From Loktanella sp. 5RATIMAR09 (lineage in GTDB: Bacteria > Pseudomonadota > Alphaproteobacteria > Rhodobacterales > Rhodobacteraceae): a DNA stretch of 64,000 nt. Below the pieces are notes generated by a model. The model made no database searches and was not told the origin of the DNA. It saw nothing but the letters and a program-made list of their open reading frames with translations. This document shows, piece after piece, positions 20,426 through 30,500 of the stretch. The first letter of the stretch is position 1, and every line of letters begins with the position of its first letter. The translations under genes were made by a program, and so were the position numbers. The stretch lies in assembly GCF_001419985.1 (NCBI RefSeq), contig NZ_LJAL01000001.1, forward strand, positions 1 to 64,000. Direction: 5' to 3'.

Positions 20426-20989
20426 ATGAAACAAACCGACCTCACTGGCGTCTTCGAACTTACCCCGCGCCGTTTTGCAGACAGCCGCGGGCATTTTAGC
20501 GAAACCTATAACGCAGACACGCTGGCCCGGCACGGGATCAACACGCTGTTTGTGCAGGATAACCAGTCTTATAGCCGCGACATCGGCACCGTGCGCGGAT
20601 TGCATTTTCAGGCACCACCTTCGGCGCAAGCGAAACTTGTCCGGGTTCTGCAAGGCGTTATCTGGGATGTCGCTGTGGATATCCGCAGAGGATCACCGAG
20701 TTATGGCCACTGGGTGGGGCGCGAATTATCCGCCGAGACAGGCAATCAGTTATTCATTCCCGCAGGTTTTCTGCACGGTTTTGTCACCCGCACTGCCGAT
20801 TGCGTGGTCGCCTATAAGTGCTCGGCGACGTATGCGCCTGCCACGGAAGGAGCTGTCAGATTTGACGATCCCGATCTGGCGATTGATTGGGGGATAGACG
20901 CGCAAGACGCCGTGCTGTCCGACAAAGATGCAGCAGCGCCCCATTTTGCCAGCCTCAATTCACCCTTTACCTATGCGGATGCGACATGA
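20426..20989 (+). CDS. rfbC: dTDP-4-dehydrorhamnose 3,5-epimerase
   Basis: Third enzyme of dTDP-L-rhamnose synthesis; it epimerises C3 and C5 of dTDP-4-keto-6-deoxyglucose. At 187 residues it has the normal length. The cupin-fold signatures are present: FVQDNQSYS, the catalytic-base region RGLHFQAPP and [11 protein letters not shown], with [13 protein letters not shown] following. It is first in a four-gene rfbCBDA operon in which every junction overlaps; its TGA overlaps the rfbB ATG. Confidence 0.97.
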   Translation: MKQTDLTGVFELTPRRFADSRGHFSETYNADTLARHGINTLFVQDNQSYSRDIGTVRGLHFQAPPSAQAKLVRVLQGVIWDVAVDIRRGSPSYGHWVGRELSAETGNQLFIPAGFLHGFVTRTADCVVAYKCSATYAPATEGAVRFDDPDLAIDWGIDAQDAVLSDKDAAAPHFASLNSPFTYADAT

Positions 20990-22023
20990 AAATCCTAGTC
21001 ACAGGCGGCGCAGGTTTCATTGGGTCGGCGGTTGTGCGGCAGGCGGTCGCGCAGGGGCATCACGTCGTTAACCTTGACGCGCTGACCTATGCCGCCTGTC
21101 TGGCCAATGTCGCCAGCGTCGCGGACAGCCCGCTTTATGCGTTCGAAGAGGCCGATATTTGCGACCGCACGACAGTAGACCGCATTCTCGCACGGCACAG
21201 GCCCGATGCGATCATGCATCTTGCCGCCGAATCCCACGTCGACCGCTCAATTGATGGGCCAGGTACGTTTATTCAGACGAACATCACCGGCACCTACACC
21301 CTGCTTGAGGCCGCACGCAGCTATTGGGACGCACAAGGCAAACCCGACAGCTTCCGCTTTCACCACATCTCGACGGATGAGGTTTACGGCTCGCTTGGCG
21401 CGGAGGGCCAATTCACCGAAACCACCCCCTACGATCCGCGCAGCCCTTATTCTGCCTCCAAAGCCGCCAGTGATCATCTGGTGCGCGCTTGGGCGGAAAC
21501 CTACGGGTTGCCTGTGGTTCTGACCAATTGCTCAAACAACTACGGCCCCTATCATTTCCCCGAGAAACTGATCCCTGTCGTGATTCTGAACGCCCTGCAC
21601 GGCAAACCGATCCCTGTGTACGGCAAAGGCGAAAACGTGCGCGACTGGCTTTATGTCGAAGATCACGCCGATGCTTTGCTGACGGTGCTGACGCGCGGAG
21701 AGTTGGGGCGCAGCTATAACATCGGCGGCGAAAACGAGGCGCGGAATATTGATCTGGTGACGATGATCTGCGCCCTGCTCGATCAACACCGCCCCGATGC
21801 CGCCCCCCATGCCGACCTGATCACCTATGTCACCGACCGTCCGGGCCATGACCTGCGCTATGCGATCGACCCCACACGCATCAGCACGGAATTGGGCTGG
21901 CGGCCATCCGTGACACTGGAAGAAGGCCTTGCGAAAACGGTCGCATGGTATCTTGATAACCCTGACTGGTGGCAGCCACTCTTGGACCGCGACGGTGTGG
22001 GTGCGCGATTGGGCAAGGCATGA
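20986..22023 (+). CDS. rfbB: dTDP-glucose 4,6-dehydratase
   Basis: Second enzyme of dTDP-L-rhamnose synthesis, an extended short-chain dehydrogenase of 345 residues. The NAD motif GGAGFIGS lies at about 7-14, the [10 protein letters not shown] segment near 80-90, the catalytic YSASK near 159-163, and [14 protein letters not shown] binds substrate. The chosen ATG overlaps the rfbC stop in an ATGA junction, which implies translational coupling; a longer frame exists upstream but lies inside rfbC. Confidence 0.97.
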   Translation: MKILVTGGAGFIGSAVVRQAVAQGHHVVNLDALTYAACLANVASVADSPLYAFEEADICDRTTVDRILARHRPDAIMHLAAESHVDRSIDGPGTFIQTNITGTYTLLEAARSYWDAQGKPDSFRFHHISTDEVYGSLGAEGQFTETTPYDPRSPYSASKAASDHLVRAWAETYGLPVVLTNCSNNYGPYHFPEKLIPVVILNALHGKPIPVYGKGENVRDWLYVEDHADALLTVLTRGELGRSYNIGGENEARNIDLVTMICALLDQHRPDAAPHADLITYVTDRPGHDLRYAIDPTRISTELGWRPSVTLEEGLAKTVAWYLDNPDWWQPLLDRDGVGARLGKA

Positions 22024-22898
22024 AAATTCTGGTTTTCGGCAAAACCGGCCAGGTCGCCCGCGCCCTTAGCGCCGCGGGCCCTGCCGCTGGAGTCGAGATC
22101 ACCGCCCACGGGCGCGATACCGCTGACCTGACCAATCCCGCCGCCTGTGCCGCGATCATCGCCGCCAGTGAGGCGGATGCGGTGATTAACGCCGCCGCCT
22201 ATACCGGCGTCGATGCCGCTGAAACCGATGAAGCGACCGCCCATATCATCAATGCAGACGCCCCCGCCGCGATGGCGCAAGCCTGTGCGATCAGGGGTAT
22301 TCCGTTTGTGCATATCTCGACTGACTATGTCTTCGACGGAACCGCAGGCGCGCCTTGGCACCCCACAGACCCCACCGGCCCGCTTGGCGCTTACGGGCGG
22401 ACAAAACTGGCCGGCGAAGAGGGCGTGAAAGACGCTGGCGGCACCTTTGTCATTCTACGCACCGCCTGGGTCTTTGACGCGGAGGGCAAGAATTTCGTCA
22501 CCACCATGTTACGGCTCTCAGAGACACGCGATGCCCTGAGCGTCGTGGCCGACCAGATCGGCGGGCCAACGCCCGCCCCCGCGATTGCTGATGCCTGTCT
22601 GAAGATCGCCAAAACCTTGGCCGCAGGACAGGGCACCGGCGGCACCTATCACCTCAGCGGCGCACCCGATGTGTCTTGGGCTGATTTTGCCCGCGCAGTC
22701 TTTGACAGTGCCGGCCGCAATGTAACGGTTACCGACATTCCCACGGCAGAATATCCAACCCCTGCAAAACGCCCCGCCAATTCACGGCTGGATTGCACCA
22801 GCACCCTTGCAACATTTGGTATCATCCGCCCGGATTGGCACCGCGCACTTGCAAAAATGCTGCCGCAACAGACCTCATCGCGTAGGACAATGGTATGA
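22020..22898 (+). CDS. rfbD: dTDP-4-dehydrorhamnose reductase
   Basis: Last enzyme of dTDP-L-rhamnose synthesis; it reduces the 4-keto group with NAD(P)H. It has 292 residues. The N-terminal [10 protein letters not shown] motif, the [12 protein letters not shown] segment, STDYVFDG and the catalytic YGRTK are all present. The start overlaps the end of rfbB by four nt (ATGA). It is alanine-rich and very GC-rich compared with the genes at 14-20 kb. Confidence 0.97.
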   Translation: MKILVFGKTGQVARALSAAGPAAGVEITAHGRDTADLTNPAACAAIIAASEADAVINAAAYTGVDAAETDEATAHIINADAPAAMAQACAIRGIPFVHISTDYVFDGTAGAPWHPTDPTGPLGAYGRTKLAGEEGVKDAGGTFVILRTAWVFDAEGKNFVTTMLRLSETRDALSVVADQIGGPTPAPAIADACLKIAKTLAAGQGTGGTYHLSGAPDVSWADFARAVFDSAGRNVTVTDIPTAEYPTPAKRPANSRLDCTSTLATFGIIRPDWHRALAKMLPQQTSSRRTMV

Positions 22899-23764
22899 GT
22901 ACACGTAAAGGACTAATCCTCGCAGGCGGCACCGGTTCGCGGCTTTGGCCGATCACGCAAGGGCTGTCGAAACAGCTTATGCCCATCTACGACAAGCCGA
23001 TGATCTATTATCCGCTGTCGGTGCTGATGCTGACCGGCATCCGCGAGATCGGGATCATCACCACACCGCAAGATCAGGCGCAGTTCCAGCACCTGCTGGG
23101 CGACGGCACGCAATGGGGCGTACAGATCACTTGGCTCGTGCAGGAAAGCCCCGATGGTCTGGCGCAGGCCTATCTGATCGCCGAGGATTTTCTGGACGGT
23201 GCCCCCTCTGTCATGGTGCTGGGTGACAACATCTTCTTCGGCCATGGCCTGCCAGAATTGCTGGCCAGCGCAGATGCGCAGACGGATGGAGGCACGGTTT
23301 TCGGCTACCGCGTGGCCGATCCGCAGCGGTATGGCGTAGTGGGAATGGACGCAGACGGGCGTGTGACCCAGATCATCGAAAAGCCTGAATTGCCACCCTC
23401 CAACTATGCGGTCACAGGTCTTTACTTTCTCGACGGAAGTGCCCCCGAACGCGCACGCGTCATCAAGCCCAGCGCGCGCGGAGAGCTGGAAATCGTGAGC
23501 ATGCTGGAAAGCTATCTGGCCGAGGGCACGCTGAAAGTCGAAACGATGGGGCGCGGCTATGCGTGGCTTGATACCGGCACGCATGGCAGCCTGCTGGACG
23601 CTGCCAATTTCGTGCGCACGCTGCAAAGCCGACAAGGCATGCAAACCGGATGCCCCGAAGAGATTGCCTATGATGCTGGCTGGATCAATGATGCGGAACT
23701 GATGGCGCTGGCAGATCGCTATGCCAAGACAGAGTATGGTGCCTATTTGCGCGGGCTGCTCTGA
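22895..23764 (+). CDS. rfbA: Glucose-1-phosphate thymidylyltransferase
   Basis: First enzyme of dTDP-L-rhamnose synthesis; joins dTTP and glucose-1-phosphate. At 289 residues it is of normal length. The nucleotide-binding LAGGTGSRLWP is at about 10-20, KQLMPIYDKPMIYYPLS follows, and the catalytic VLGDNIFFGHGL and EKPELPPSNYAVTGLYF segments are seen. Overlaps rfbD by four nt. Allosteric inhibition by dTDP-rhamnose is known for the family. Confidence 0.97.
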   Translation: MSTRKGLILAGGTGSRLWPITQGLSKQLMPIYDKPMIYYPLSVLMLTGIREIGIITTPQDQAQFQHLLGDGTQWGVQITWLVQESPDGLAQAYLIAEDFLDGAPSVMVLGDNIFFGHGLPELLASADAQTDGGTVFGYRVADPQRYGVVGMDADGRVTQIIEKPELPPSNYAVTGLYFLDGSAPERARVIKPSARGELEIVSMLESYLAEGTLKVETMGRGYAWLDTGTHGSLLDAANFVRTLQSRQGMQTGCPEEIAYDAGWINDAELMALADRYAKTEYGAYLRGLL

Positions 23765-23765
23765 T

Positions 23766-24956
23766 ATGGGCCTTGCCTATCTGATGAACACCTACCCGAT
23801 CACGTCGACCACATTTGTGCGCCGCGAAATTCATGCACATGAAGCGGCTGGCGTGCCTGTTGCCCGTTTTGCAATCCGCGACTGGGCGGAAGTACCCGTC
23901 GATCCGCGCGACCGCGACGAGGTTGGCAAAACGACCTATATTCTCAAACAGGGTGCCTTGGCACTCGCAGGGCGGACCTTGTCCGAGATCGTCACGAACC
24001 CGATCGGTTTCGCCCGCGCGGCAAAGACAATGCTGCATCTGGCCACACGGCCCGGCAGTACAGGGCTTCGGAACGTGGCCTATCTGGTCGAGGCTGTGTT
24101 CTTTAGGCAGGCCGCAAAAGCCCGTGATATCCATCACGTGCATGCGCATTTCTCGACCAATTCGGCAGCTGTCGCATTGCTTGCGCGCCGGATGGGCGGC
24201 CCCAGCTACAGTTTCACAGCCCATGGTCCAGACGAATTCGACGATCCTGCTGCTAATGGCCTGTCTGCGAAAGTGGGACATGCGGCTTTCGTTGCTGCGA
24301 TCACCGATTACGCGCGCGATGTGATCCTGACTGCGACAGGCGTGGCGGGTGCGGACAAAGTGCATGTCGTGCGCTGCGGGATTGATCTGGACGAATTCGA
24401 ACTGACAACGCCGCCGGAAAACGCGCGCATTGTCTGTGTCGGCCGGCTCTGTCCGGCAAAAGCGCAGGCCTTGCTCGTGGAAGCGGTGGCGCCACTGGTC
24501 AATGACTTTCCCGATCTGGAACTGGTGTTTATCGGCGATGGTGAAGACCGCGCATCCATCGAAAGGCGCATTGCAGAATTGGGCCTCGAGAACCATGTCA
24601 CACTGGCCGGTTGGGGCACCGGTGATGAGGTGCGCGCCGCCATCCAGGGCGCGCGCATCTTTGCCTTGCCCAGTTTCGCCGAAGGCCTGCCCATCGTCTT
24701 GATGGAAAGCCTTGCCATGGGGCGCGCGGTCGTCACCACGCGGATCACAGGGATCCCCGAACTGGTAGATTCAGAGGTTGGCTGGATCGTCGATGCAGGT
24801 GACGTGCCCGCCCTGCAAGACGCGGTAGCACAGGCGCTCTCGGCGGATACTGAAACACTGGGTGCACTTGGCGCCACGGGCCGCGCGCGCGTTGCAAAAG
24901 CCCATGATCAGACACGGAATGCAGCAAAGCTGCGCGCGTTTTTCCCTGATGGCTGA
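23766..24956 (+). CDS. GT4-family glycosyltransferase
   Basis: A 396-residue GT-B glycosyltransferase that begins MGLAYLMNTYPITSTTFVRR, a start typical of colanic-acid-type GT4 enzymes. The donor site EX7E motif is FAEGLPIVLMESLAMGRAVV. Other signatures are VRCGIDLDEFE and VGRLCPAKAQ. It begins one nucleotide after the rfbA stop, so it is translated from the same operon. A rhamnosyltransferase is a fair guess from context but is not proven by sequence. Confidence 0.9.
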   Translation: MGLAYLMNTYPITSTTFVRREIHAHEAAGVPVARFAIRDWAEVPVDPRDRDEVGKTTYILKQGALALAGRTLSEIVTNPIGFARAAKTMLHLATRPGSTGLRNVAYLVEAVFFRQAAKARDIHHVHAHFSTNSAAVALLARRMGGPSYSFTAHGPDEFDDPAANGLSAKVGHAAFVAAITDYARDVILTATGVAGADKVHVVRCGIDLDEFELTTPPENARIVCVGRLCPAKAQALLVEAVAPLVNDFPDLELVFIGDGEDRASIERRIAELGLENHVTLAGWGTGDEVRAAIQGARIFALPSFAEGLPIVLMESLAMGRAVVTTRITGIPELVDSEVGWIVDAGDVPALQDAVAQALSADTETLGALGATGRARVAKAHDQTRNAAKLRAFFPDG

Positions 24957-25038
24957 GGTCGCCCTACTAAGGCCAGATTAAGCGGGCATGGAGACACCCG
25001 ATGAAACAATTTTTGCAAACCACCGGAACGTATAGCGC

Positions 25039-26010
25039 ATGACAGACACGCCCGACATTGCCGTGGTGGTGATTGGCCGCAACGAAGGCGCACGCTTGGT
25101 AGCCAGCCTTGCATCATTGCAAGGAATCGTGCCGCGTATTGTTTATGTCGACAGCGGATCAACTGACAACAGCCTGCAGGCTGCACGTGATGCGGGCGCA
25201 CAGGTGGTCGAGTTGGACCTCAGCGTCCCCTTCACCGCTGCAAGGGCGCGCAACGCAGGGTTTGCGGCCCTTGATCCGGTGCCTGAATTTGTCCAGTTCA
25301 TCGACGGTGATTGCATGGTCGAACCGGGCTGGATTGCGCGCGGGCTTGCAGCACTTGCCGCACATGATGACATGGGTATCGTCACAGGCTGGCGATCCGA
25401 GATTTACCCCGATGCCAGCGTGTATAACGGACTGGCCGATTTCGAATGGCACAGGCCCGCCGGTGATATTGGCGTCTGCGGTGGTGACATGATGGTGCGT
25501 TCAAGTGTCTTTCTTCGAGTCGACGGTTTCAACCCCGTGATCATTGCCGGAGAGGATGAAGAGTTCTGCCTCCGCGTCGGTAAAGCAGGCTGGCGATTGC
25601 ATCGCCTGCCTGAAAAAATGACCAAACATGATGCAGATATGATGCGCTTTGGCCAGTGGTGGCAAAGGGCAGTACGCGCGGGGCACGCCTATACCCAAGT
25701 GAGCAGGTTGCATCCCGAATATGCACGGCGAACCCGCATCCGCATCTTGGTTTTCGGCGCAATCCTGCCAATGATTGCACTCTTCGGTTTGATCTTTGCA
25801 CCATGGCTGCTGATGCCGGTCTTCGCGCTCTATCTGCTGTCTTACCTGCGCACTGTGCGCGGTTTGCAAGCCGAAGGGTTGGCATCAGGCAAAGCGCGCC
25901 ATCAAGCTGTTTTCCTCAGTCTGTCCAAAGTGCCCAATGTCATCGGCATGCTGACATATTTCTGGCGCAGGTTTCGGAACAAAGACATGGTGCTGATTGA
26001 ATACAAATAG
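25039..26010 (+). CDS. GT2-family glycosyltransferase, membrane-attached
   Basis: A 323-residue GT-A transferase. VVVIGRNEGARL at the N terminus, the VDSGSTDNS nucleotide-binding segment, FIDGDCMVEPGW (DxD) and the ED motif in GEDEEFCLRVG are clear. Two hydrophobic segments at about 235-275 suggest membrane attachment. It lies 82 nt after the GT4 gene and is probably the last gene of the rhamnose operon. It converges on the SGNH-like gene with only 6 nt between stops. Confidence 0.88.
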   Translation: MTDTPDIAVVVIGRNEGARLVASLASLQGIVPRIVYVDSGSTDNSLQAARDAGAQVVELDLSVPFTAARARNAGFAALDPVPEFVQFIDGDCMVEPGWIARGLAALAAHDDMGIVTGWRSEIYPDASVYNGLADFEWHRPAGDIGVCGGDMMVRSSVFLRVDGFNPVIIAGEDEEFCLRVGKAGWRLHRLPEKMTKHDADMMRFGQWWQRAVRAGHAYTQVSRLHPEYARRTRIRILVFGAILPMIALFGLIFAPWLLMPVFALYLLSYLRTVRGLQAEGLASGKARHQAVFLSLSKVPNVIGMLTYFWRRFRNKDMVLIEYK

Positions 26011-26016
26011 CCCGGG

Positions 26017-26943
26017 TCAGCTTCGCACCCCTGTGCGGGGCATGGATGTTACGACATCCCAGACGACGTTTTGCATCAGACGCGCAGCCGCAGCGCCCGG
26101 ATCATCCGCAGGTGTGCCATCAGCCCGCACAAGCTGGTATGGCAGCCCGACAGGGCTTTGCTGATAAAGCACCGCATAATGCGTCAGCGCGATCAGATAG
26201 GCACCGTAGTCGTTGAAATGGATATTATCGCCGAACAGATCTTCATGGCTTGCCAAAGGCCCGACCGGCCCCTGATTTTCCAAAGCACGCGCGAGCGCCG
26301 CCATGACCTGACCACCGGGAATCAGATAAACCGGTTGTGGTGCCTCGGCCCGCGCAAGTGCGGGGCGTAGAATAGCATCTTCCCAGTATAGGCCAAGATC
26401 CTGATCAAGCCGGGTCAGCCAACCGGTCTCATCATTCAACGGGTGCCATGTCTCATAGAGATAAACCGGCAAACCACGGGCTTGGGCCTTTTCGGCCCAG
26501 CGATGAACATAGGTTGGGCTGTCAAAATACCTGATCGCATCCTTGATCTCGACCATTTCGGTCAACACAAGCGTGTTGTAGTCACCGGACTCGACCGCTT
26601 CATGGGCGTCACGGTATTTTGCATGCGCGTTTTCTTCGGCGAAACCGTTGATCGCAACATCCGGTTCCCAATGCGATTTCAGCGTCGCACCCCATCCCAA
26701 CTGGCTTGCATAGTCGTGCCCCTCACCTGCCAGTTGGGCAAGCATCGCAGGCATGTCCCGCCCCACAAGACTATGGCCGATATGAAAGACCTGCCGCGGG
26801 CCGTCGGGCCTTGGGGCCGGTTCTGCGTAGAGAGCCTCAAAAGCCTCTTTATCCAGCGGCGCAGGATCGCGCGCATAAAGGCCAAGCGCGGCCAAGACAG
26901 CGAGGGCGGGTGCAACAACCAGAAACGCGATACGTTTAACCAT
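26017..26943 (-). CDS. SGNH-like exported protein, paralogue 1
   Basis: A 308-residue protein with an N-terminal hydrophobic anchor or signal (about 4-22). A likely SGNH-type nucleophile block is IGHSLVGRDMP (GHS in place of GDS). A DxxH block is DNIHFNDYGAYL near residue 235-246. The middle carries NTLVLTEM and LYETWHPL. Close matches to all four blocks recur in the protein at 40549-41397. The family may hydrolyse or transfer acyl groups on polysaccharides; this is inference. The ATG at 26943 overlaps the phosphopantetheinyl transferase gene by 8 nt, so it is the last gene of the PKS operon. Confidence 0.65.
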   Translation of the reverse strand: MVKRIAFLVVAPALAVLAALGLYARDPAPLDKEAFEALYAEPAPRPDGPRQVFHIGHSLVGRDMPAMLAQLAGEGHDYASQLGWGATLKSHWEPDVAINGFAEENAHAKYRDAHEAVESGDYNTLVLTEMVEIKDAIRYFDSPTYVHRWAEKAQARGLPVYLYETWHPLNDETGWLTRLDQDLGLYWEDAILRPALARAEAPQPVYLIPGGQVMAALARALENQGPVGPLASHEDLFGDNIHFNDYGAYLIALTHYAVLYQQSPVGLPYQLVRADGTPADDPGAAAARLMQNVVWDVVTSMPRTGVRS

Positions 26944-27562
26944 CGGCAACAGATAGGATCAGACCGTCCGCGATCAAGATCGCTCCTTTCAGCTTTGCAA
27001 GGGTGGGATGACCAACGACATGAAAGGCACAGTCGGTCATATCAAGCGTCACCGCATGAAAGTCGATGACCTTGCCGGTCAGCGGATATTGGGCCTTATA
27101 GACGGCCTCTTTCGCGCTGAAAATCATCTTTGCTGCAAGGCCGGGATCGGGTTCATCCGCCAGCCATGCGCGCTCTGCCGGGGTGCAGACAATCGCGACC
27201 AGATCAGGGGCGAGCGGCGTTGCAGGCTCAACATCGACACCCAGCGCAGCGTAATTCTCTTGCAAAGCAACAATGGACACGCAGCAGCTATCGCAATGGG
27301 CAATGGACCCTGACATCTCAGATGGCCAGATGGGAGCGCGGTCACGGCCCTGCGGGATCGCTCGGGGGAGAAGCCCAATCTCCTCCATTGCAGCGCGGGC
27401 GGCACAGCGCCCCGCCGCAAATTCTGTGCGGCGTTTCGGAATGGCGCGGGCGACTGCGGCAGCCTCTTCATCCCAAAGCACGGCGTCTCGGGCCGGATCA
27501 GTCACACCGATCCCGGCATGGGGGCCAAGCATCTGCCGCAAAGCCGCCCTGACCCCTTCCAT
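26936..27562 (-). CDS. 4'-phosphopantetheinyl transferase (Sfp/EntD type)
   Basis: A 208-residue enzyme that loads the coenzyme A-derived pantetheine arm onto the serine of carrier-protein domains. The magnesium-binding motif LGVDVEPATP and the C-terminal FSAKEAVYKAQ are both present, which together define the family; the upstream AGRCAARAAM segment also fits. Its ATG overlaps the TGA of the NRPS-like gene by one nt. This coupling says it serves Ser1428 of that protein and Ser1810 of the PKS. Confidence 0.95.
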   Translation of the reverse strand: MEGVRAALRQMLGPHAGIGVTDPARDAVLWDEEAAAVARAIPKRRTEFAAGRCAARAAMEEIGLLPRAIPQGRDRAPIWPSEMSGSIAHCDSCCVSIVALQENYAALGVDVEPATPLAPDLVAIVCTPAERAWLADEPDPGLAAKMIFSAKEAVYKAQYPLTGKVIDFHAVTLDMTDCAFHVVGHPTLAKLKGAILIADGLILSVADG

Positions 27563-30500
27563 CAGCGATTGCGCCTGCGCGCGCGCATTTCGCGGCGACG
27601 GGCCATCGCATCTTGCAGCGGATCACCTGTAGCGTGTTCCACCGCAACAGGTACCGCAGTCGGTAGCGCTTCAGCGGCGGGTTGCGGCGGTGCGGGCTTC
27701 GCGCCTGCCTTTTGTGCGACGATCTTTGCCAAAGCGCCCAAGGTGGGTGCGCGGAAAATATCTGTAATCGACAGTTTTTGCACACCCATCGTTGCGCGAA
27801 TTTCGCGGTGGACCTGAACCGCCAGCAACGAATGCCCCCCAAGGTCAAAGAAACTGTCTTTCGCCCCGATTTGCTGCACGCCAAGCGTGGCAGACCAGAT
27901 CGCCGCGATCTTGTCGCTGATCTCGGCCTCCGATCCCAAATCAACCGGGGCCGCAGACGACGCGGGTGTCACGACCGACGCGGGTGCAGCGGGGGCCTGC
28001 CCAAGGGTGGGCGCAGGCAGCGCCTTGCGGTCAATCTTCTTGTTGGGCGTCAAGGGGAAGGCATCCAACGTCACAAAATGGCGGGGCACCATATAGTCCG
28101 GCAGGGATTGCAGCATCTCCTTGCGCAACGCGGCCTCGTCCACTTTGCCATCGGCCAACAGATACCCAACCAATTGCACAACGCCCGGCGTGTCCTCGCG
28201 CGCCACGACCACGGATTGCTGAACGGTATTATGCCGGTCGATCACGCTTTCGATTTCGCCCAGTTCCACGCGATACCCGCGTAGTTTGACCTGAAAATCG
28301 GCCCGCCCCAAAAAGTCGAGCCGCCCGTCCGGCCGCCAGCGGGCCAGATCACCGGTGCGATACATCCGCCCTTCAGCAAAGGGGTTGGGCAGGAACCGCT
28401 CGGCAGTCAGTTCGTCACGCTGGAAATAGCCCCGCGTGACACCTGCGCCGCCGATATAGAGTTCGCCCGGCACACCAATCGGCACCGGCTGCATGTCGTC
28501 ATCCAGCACATAAACCTGCGTATTCGCGATGGGCGTTCCGATGGGCACCGCACCCTGTCCCGCTTGCGCGGTCTGGGTAGTTGACCAGATTGTCGTTTCG
28601 GTTGGGCCGTACATGTTTTCAACATGCCCGCCTGTCACTTGGCGCAAATCATCCGCAAGAGCACCAGGCAGGGCTTCACCCCCGACCATCATGTGTTTGA
28701 TCCCCGAAAGGGCCACGCGCGCTTCATCATTCATCGTCAGCATTTGCGCCATGGACGGGGTGCATTGCAGATGCGTGACCTTATGGCGGGCAATCTGGGC
28801 CGCGATGGAATAATCGCCCTGTGCGACCTCCTGATTGCTGGCCGCCACGACCTTTGCCAGCGGCTTCAACCCCTCCAACACAAGATCAACGTCGATGCCG
28901 TAATCAATCAGACAAGCCACCTCGGTCACGCCAATGGCCTTGACCTCTTTGACGCGTTCAATCGCATCCTCAACGGTCCCAAACAGACCGCTGTCGTTGA
29001 AATAACGCTCAAAGGCGAATTCCAGAATGCCGTCCATCTCATCCTCGTCGAGCGAGCCGAGATCAATCTGCATCGGGTTATCGACGCCCTTGGGTTTCTT
29101 GAACGCAGGAAAGGCCCAGGCGTATTGCTTGATCAGGCCAGCAGCCGCACGCAGATAGTCCTTCATCGGTTCGCGGGCGATTTCGCGGGCATGGTCGCGG
29201 GTGTCCGACAGGAAACTGTGCAACATCAGGGTCACGGTGAAATCATCAGGGTTATGGCCTGCCGCGCGCAAGGCCTCGTGATAGATCACGATCTTTTCGG
29301 CCACTTCGCCCACGCTTTGCCCCAACAGATGGGTCAGCACGTTACAGCCGTTGGCGCCCGCCTCTTTCCATGTCTCGGGGTTGCCTGCGGTCGTAACCCA
29401 CACGTTCAGTTTCTTTGAAACAGGGCGCGGCTGCGTGACGACACCGTGCATTTCTCCGTTTGCACGCGGGAACTCTACCGTTTCCCCAACCCAGAGTTTG
29501 CGTAAATCGCGGATCGCATCGAACATCGCGGGTTTGTTCTGGGGTGGCGTGTTTTCGGGCCGCAGGACAAAATCATCGGGCTGCCAGCCAGAGGCAATGG
29601 CAAGCCCCGTGCGCCCGTTGGTCAGGTTGTCAATCACTGCCCATTCTTCGGCAATCCGCGCGGTGTGATGTAGAGGAGCGACACAAGACCCCGCTCGCAC
29701 CGCCAAGTTCTTGGTCACGGCAGCAACGGCGGCACCCGTCACAGACGGGTTCGGGTAAGGCCCACCAAAAGCATGGAAATGCCGCTCGGGCGTCCAGACA
29801 GCGCAGAACCCGTTCCTGTCGGCGAACTGCGCGCCTTCCAGCAAGGAGCGGTATTTGTCGCGCCCGATCCCGTCATCATTGCCCCAGTAGAACAGACTGA
29901 AATCCATGCCCACACCCGGCGCACTGCCTTCGCCAGCGACCAGCGCACGGTTTTCATCGCCGGAAATCACGAGCTTGAAACCGCGTGCGAGGGTCCAGAA
30001 TAGCTCCAGCACCGAAATATCGAACGACAACGATGTGACCGCCATCCAGACACCGGGCGGATCATGCGCGATGCGGTCATCCATGCCGGTAAAGAAATTG
30101 GCAACATTGCGATGTTCGACCATCACGCCTTTGGGTTTACCGGTCGAGCCGGAGGTATAGATCATATAGGCCAGATGCGCGCCGGTAACGCCGCTGTCGG
30201 GATTGCCCGTCTCGGTGCCTGCGGGCATTGCATCAACCAGCACCGTTTCAGCATCGGATTGCGGCAGATCGGCGGCAAGGGCGCTATCTGTCACGATCAC
30301 CTTCGTGCCGCTGTCTGCGATAAAATGGGCTGTCCTGTCGGCGGGATAGGCAGGGTCCATCGGCAGATAGGCACCGCCCGCTTTCATGATCGCCAAGGCC
30401 CCGATCAAAAGAGCAGACGAGCGCCGCAAATGCAGACCGACAATCGCGTCAGGGCCAACGCCTTTGGCGCGCAGCACATGGGCCAGCGCATTGGCGCGGG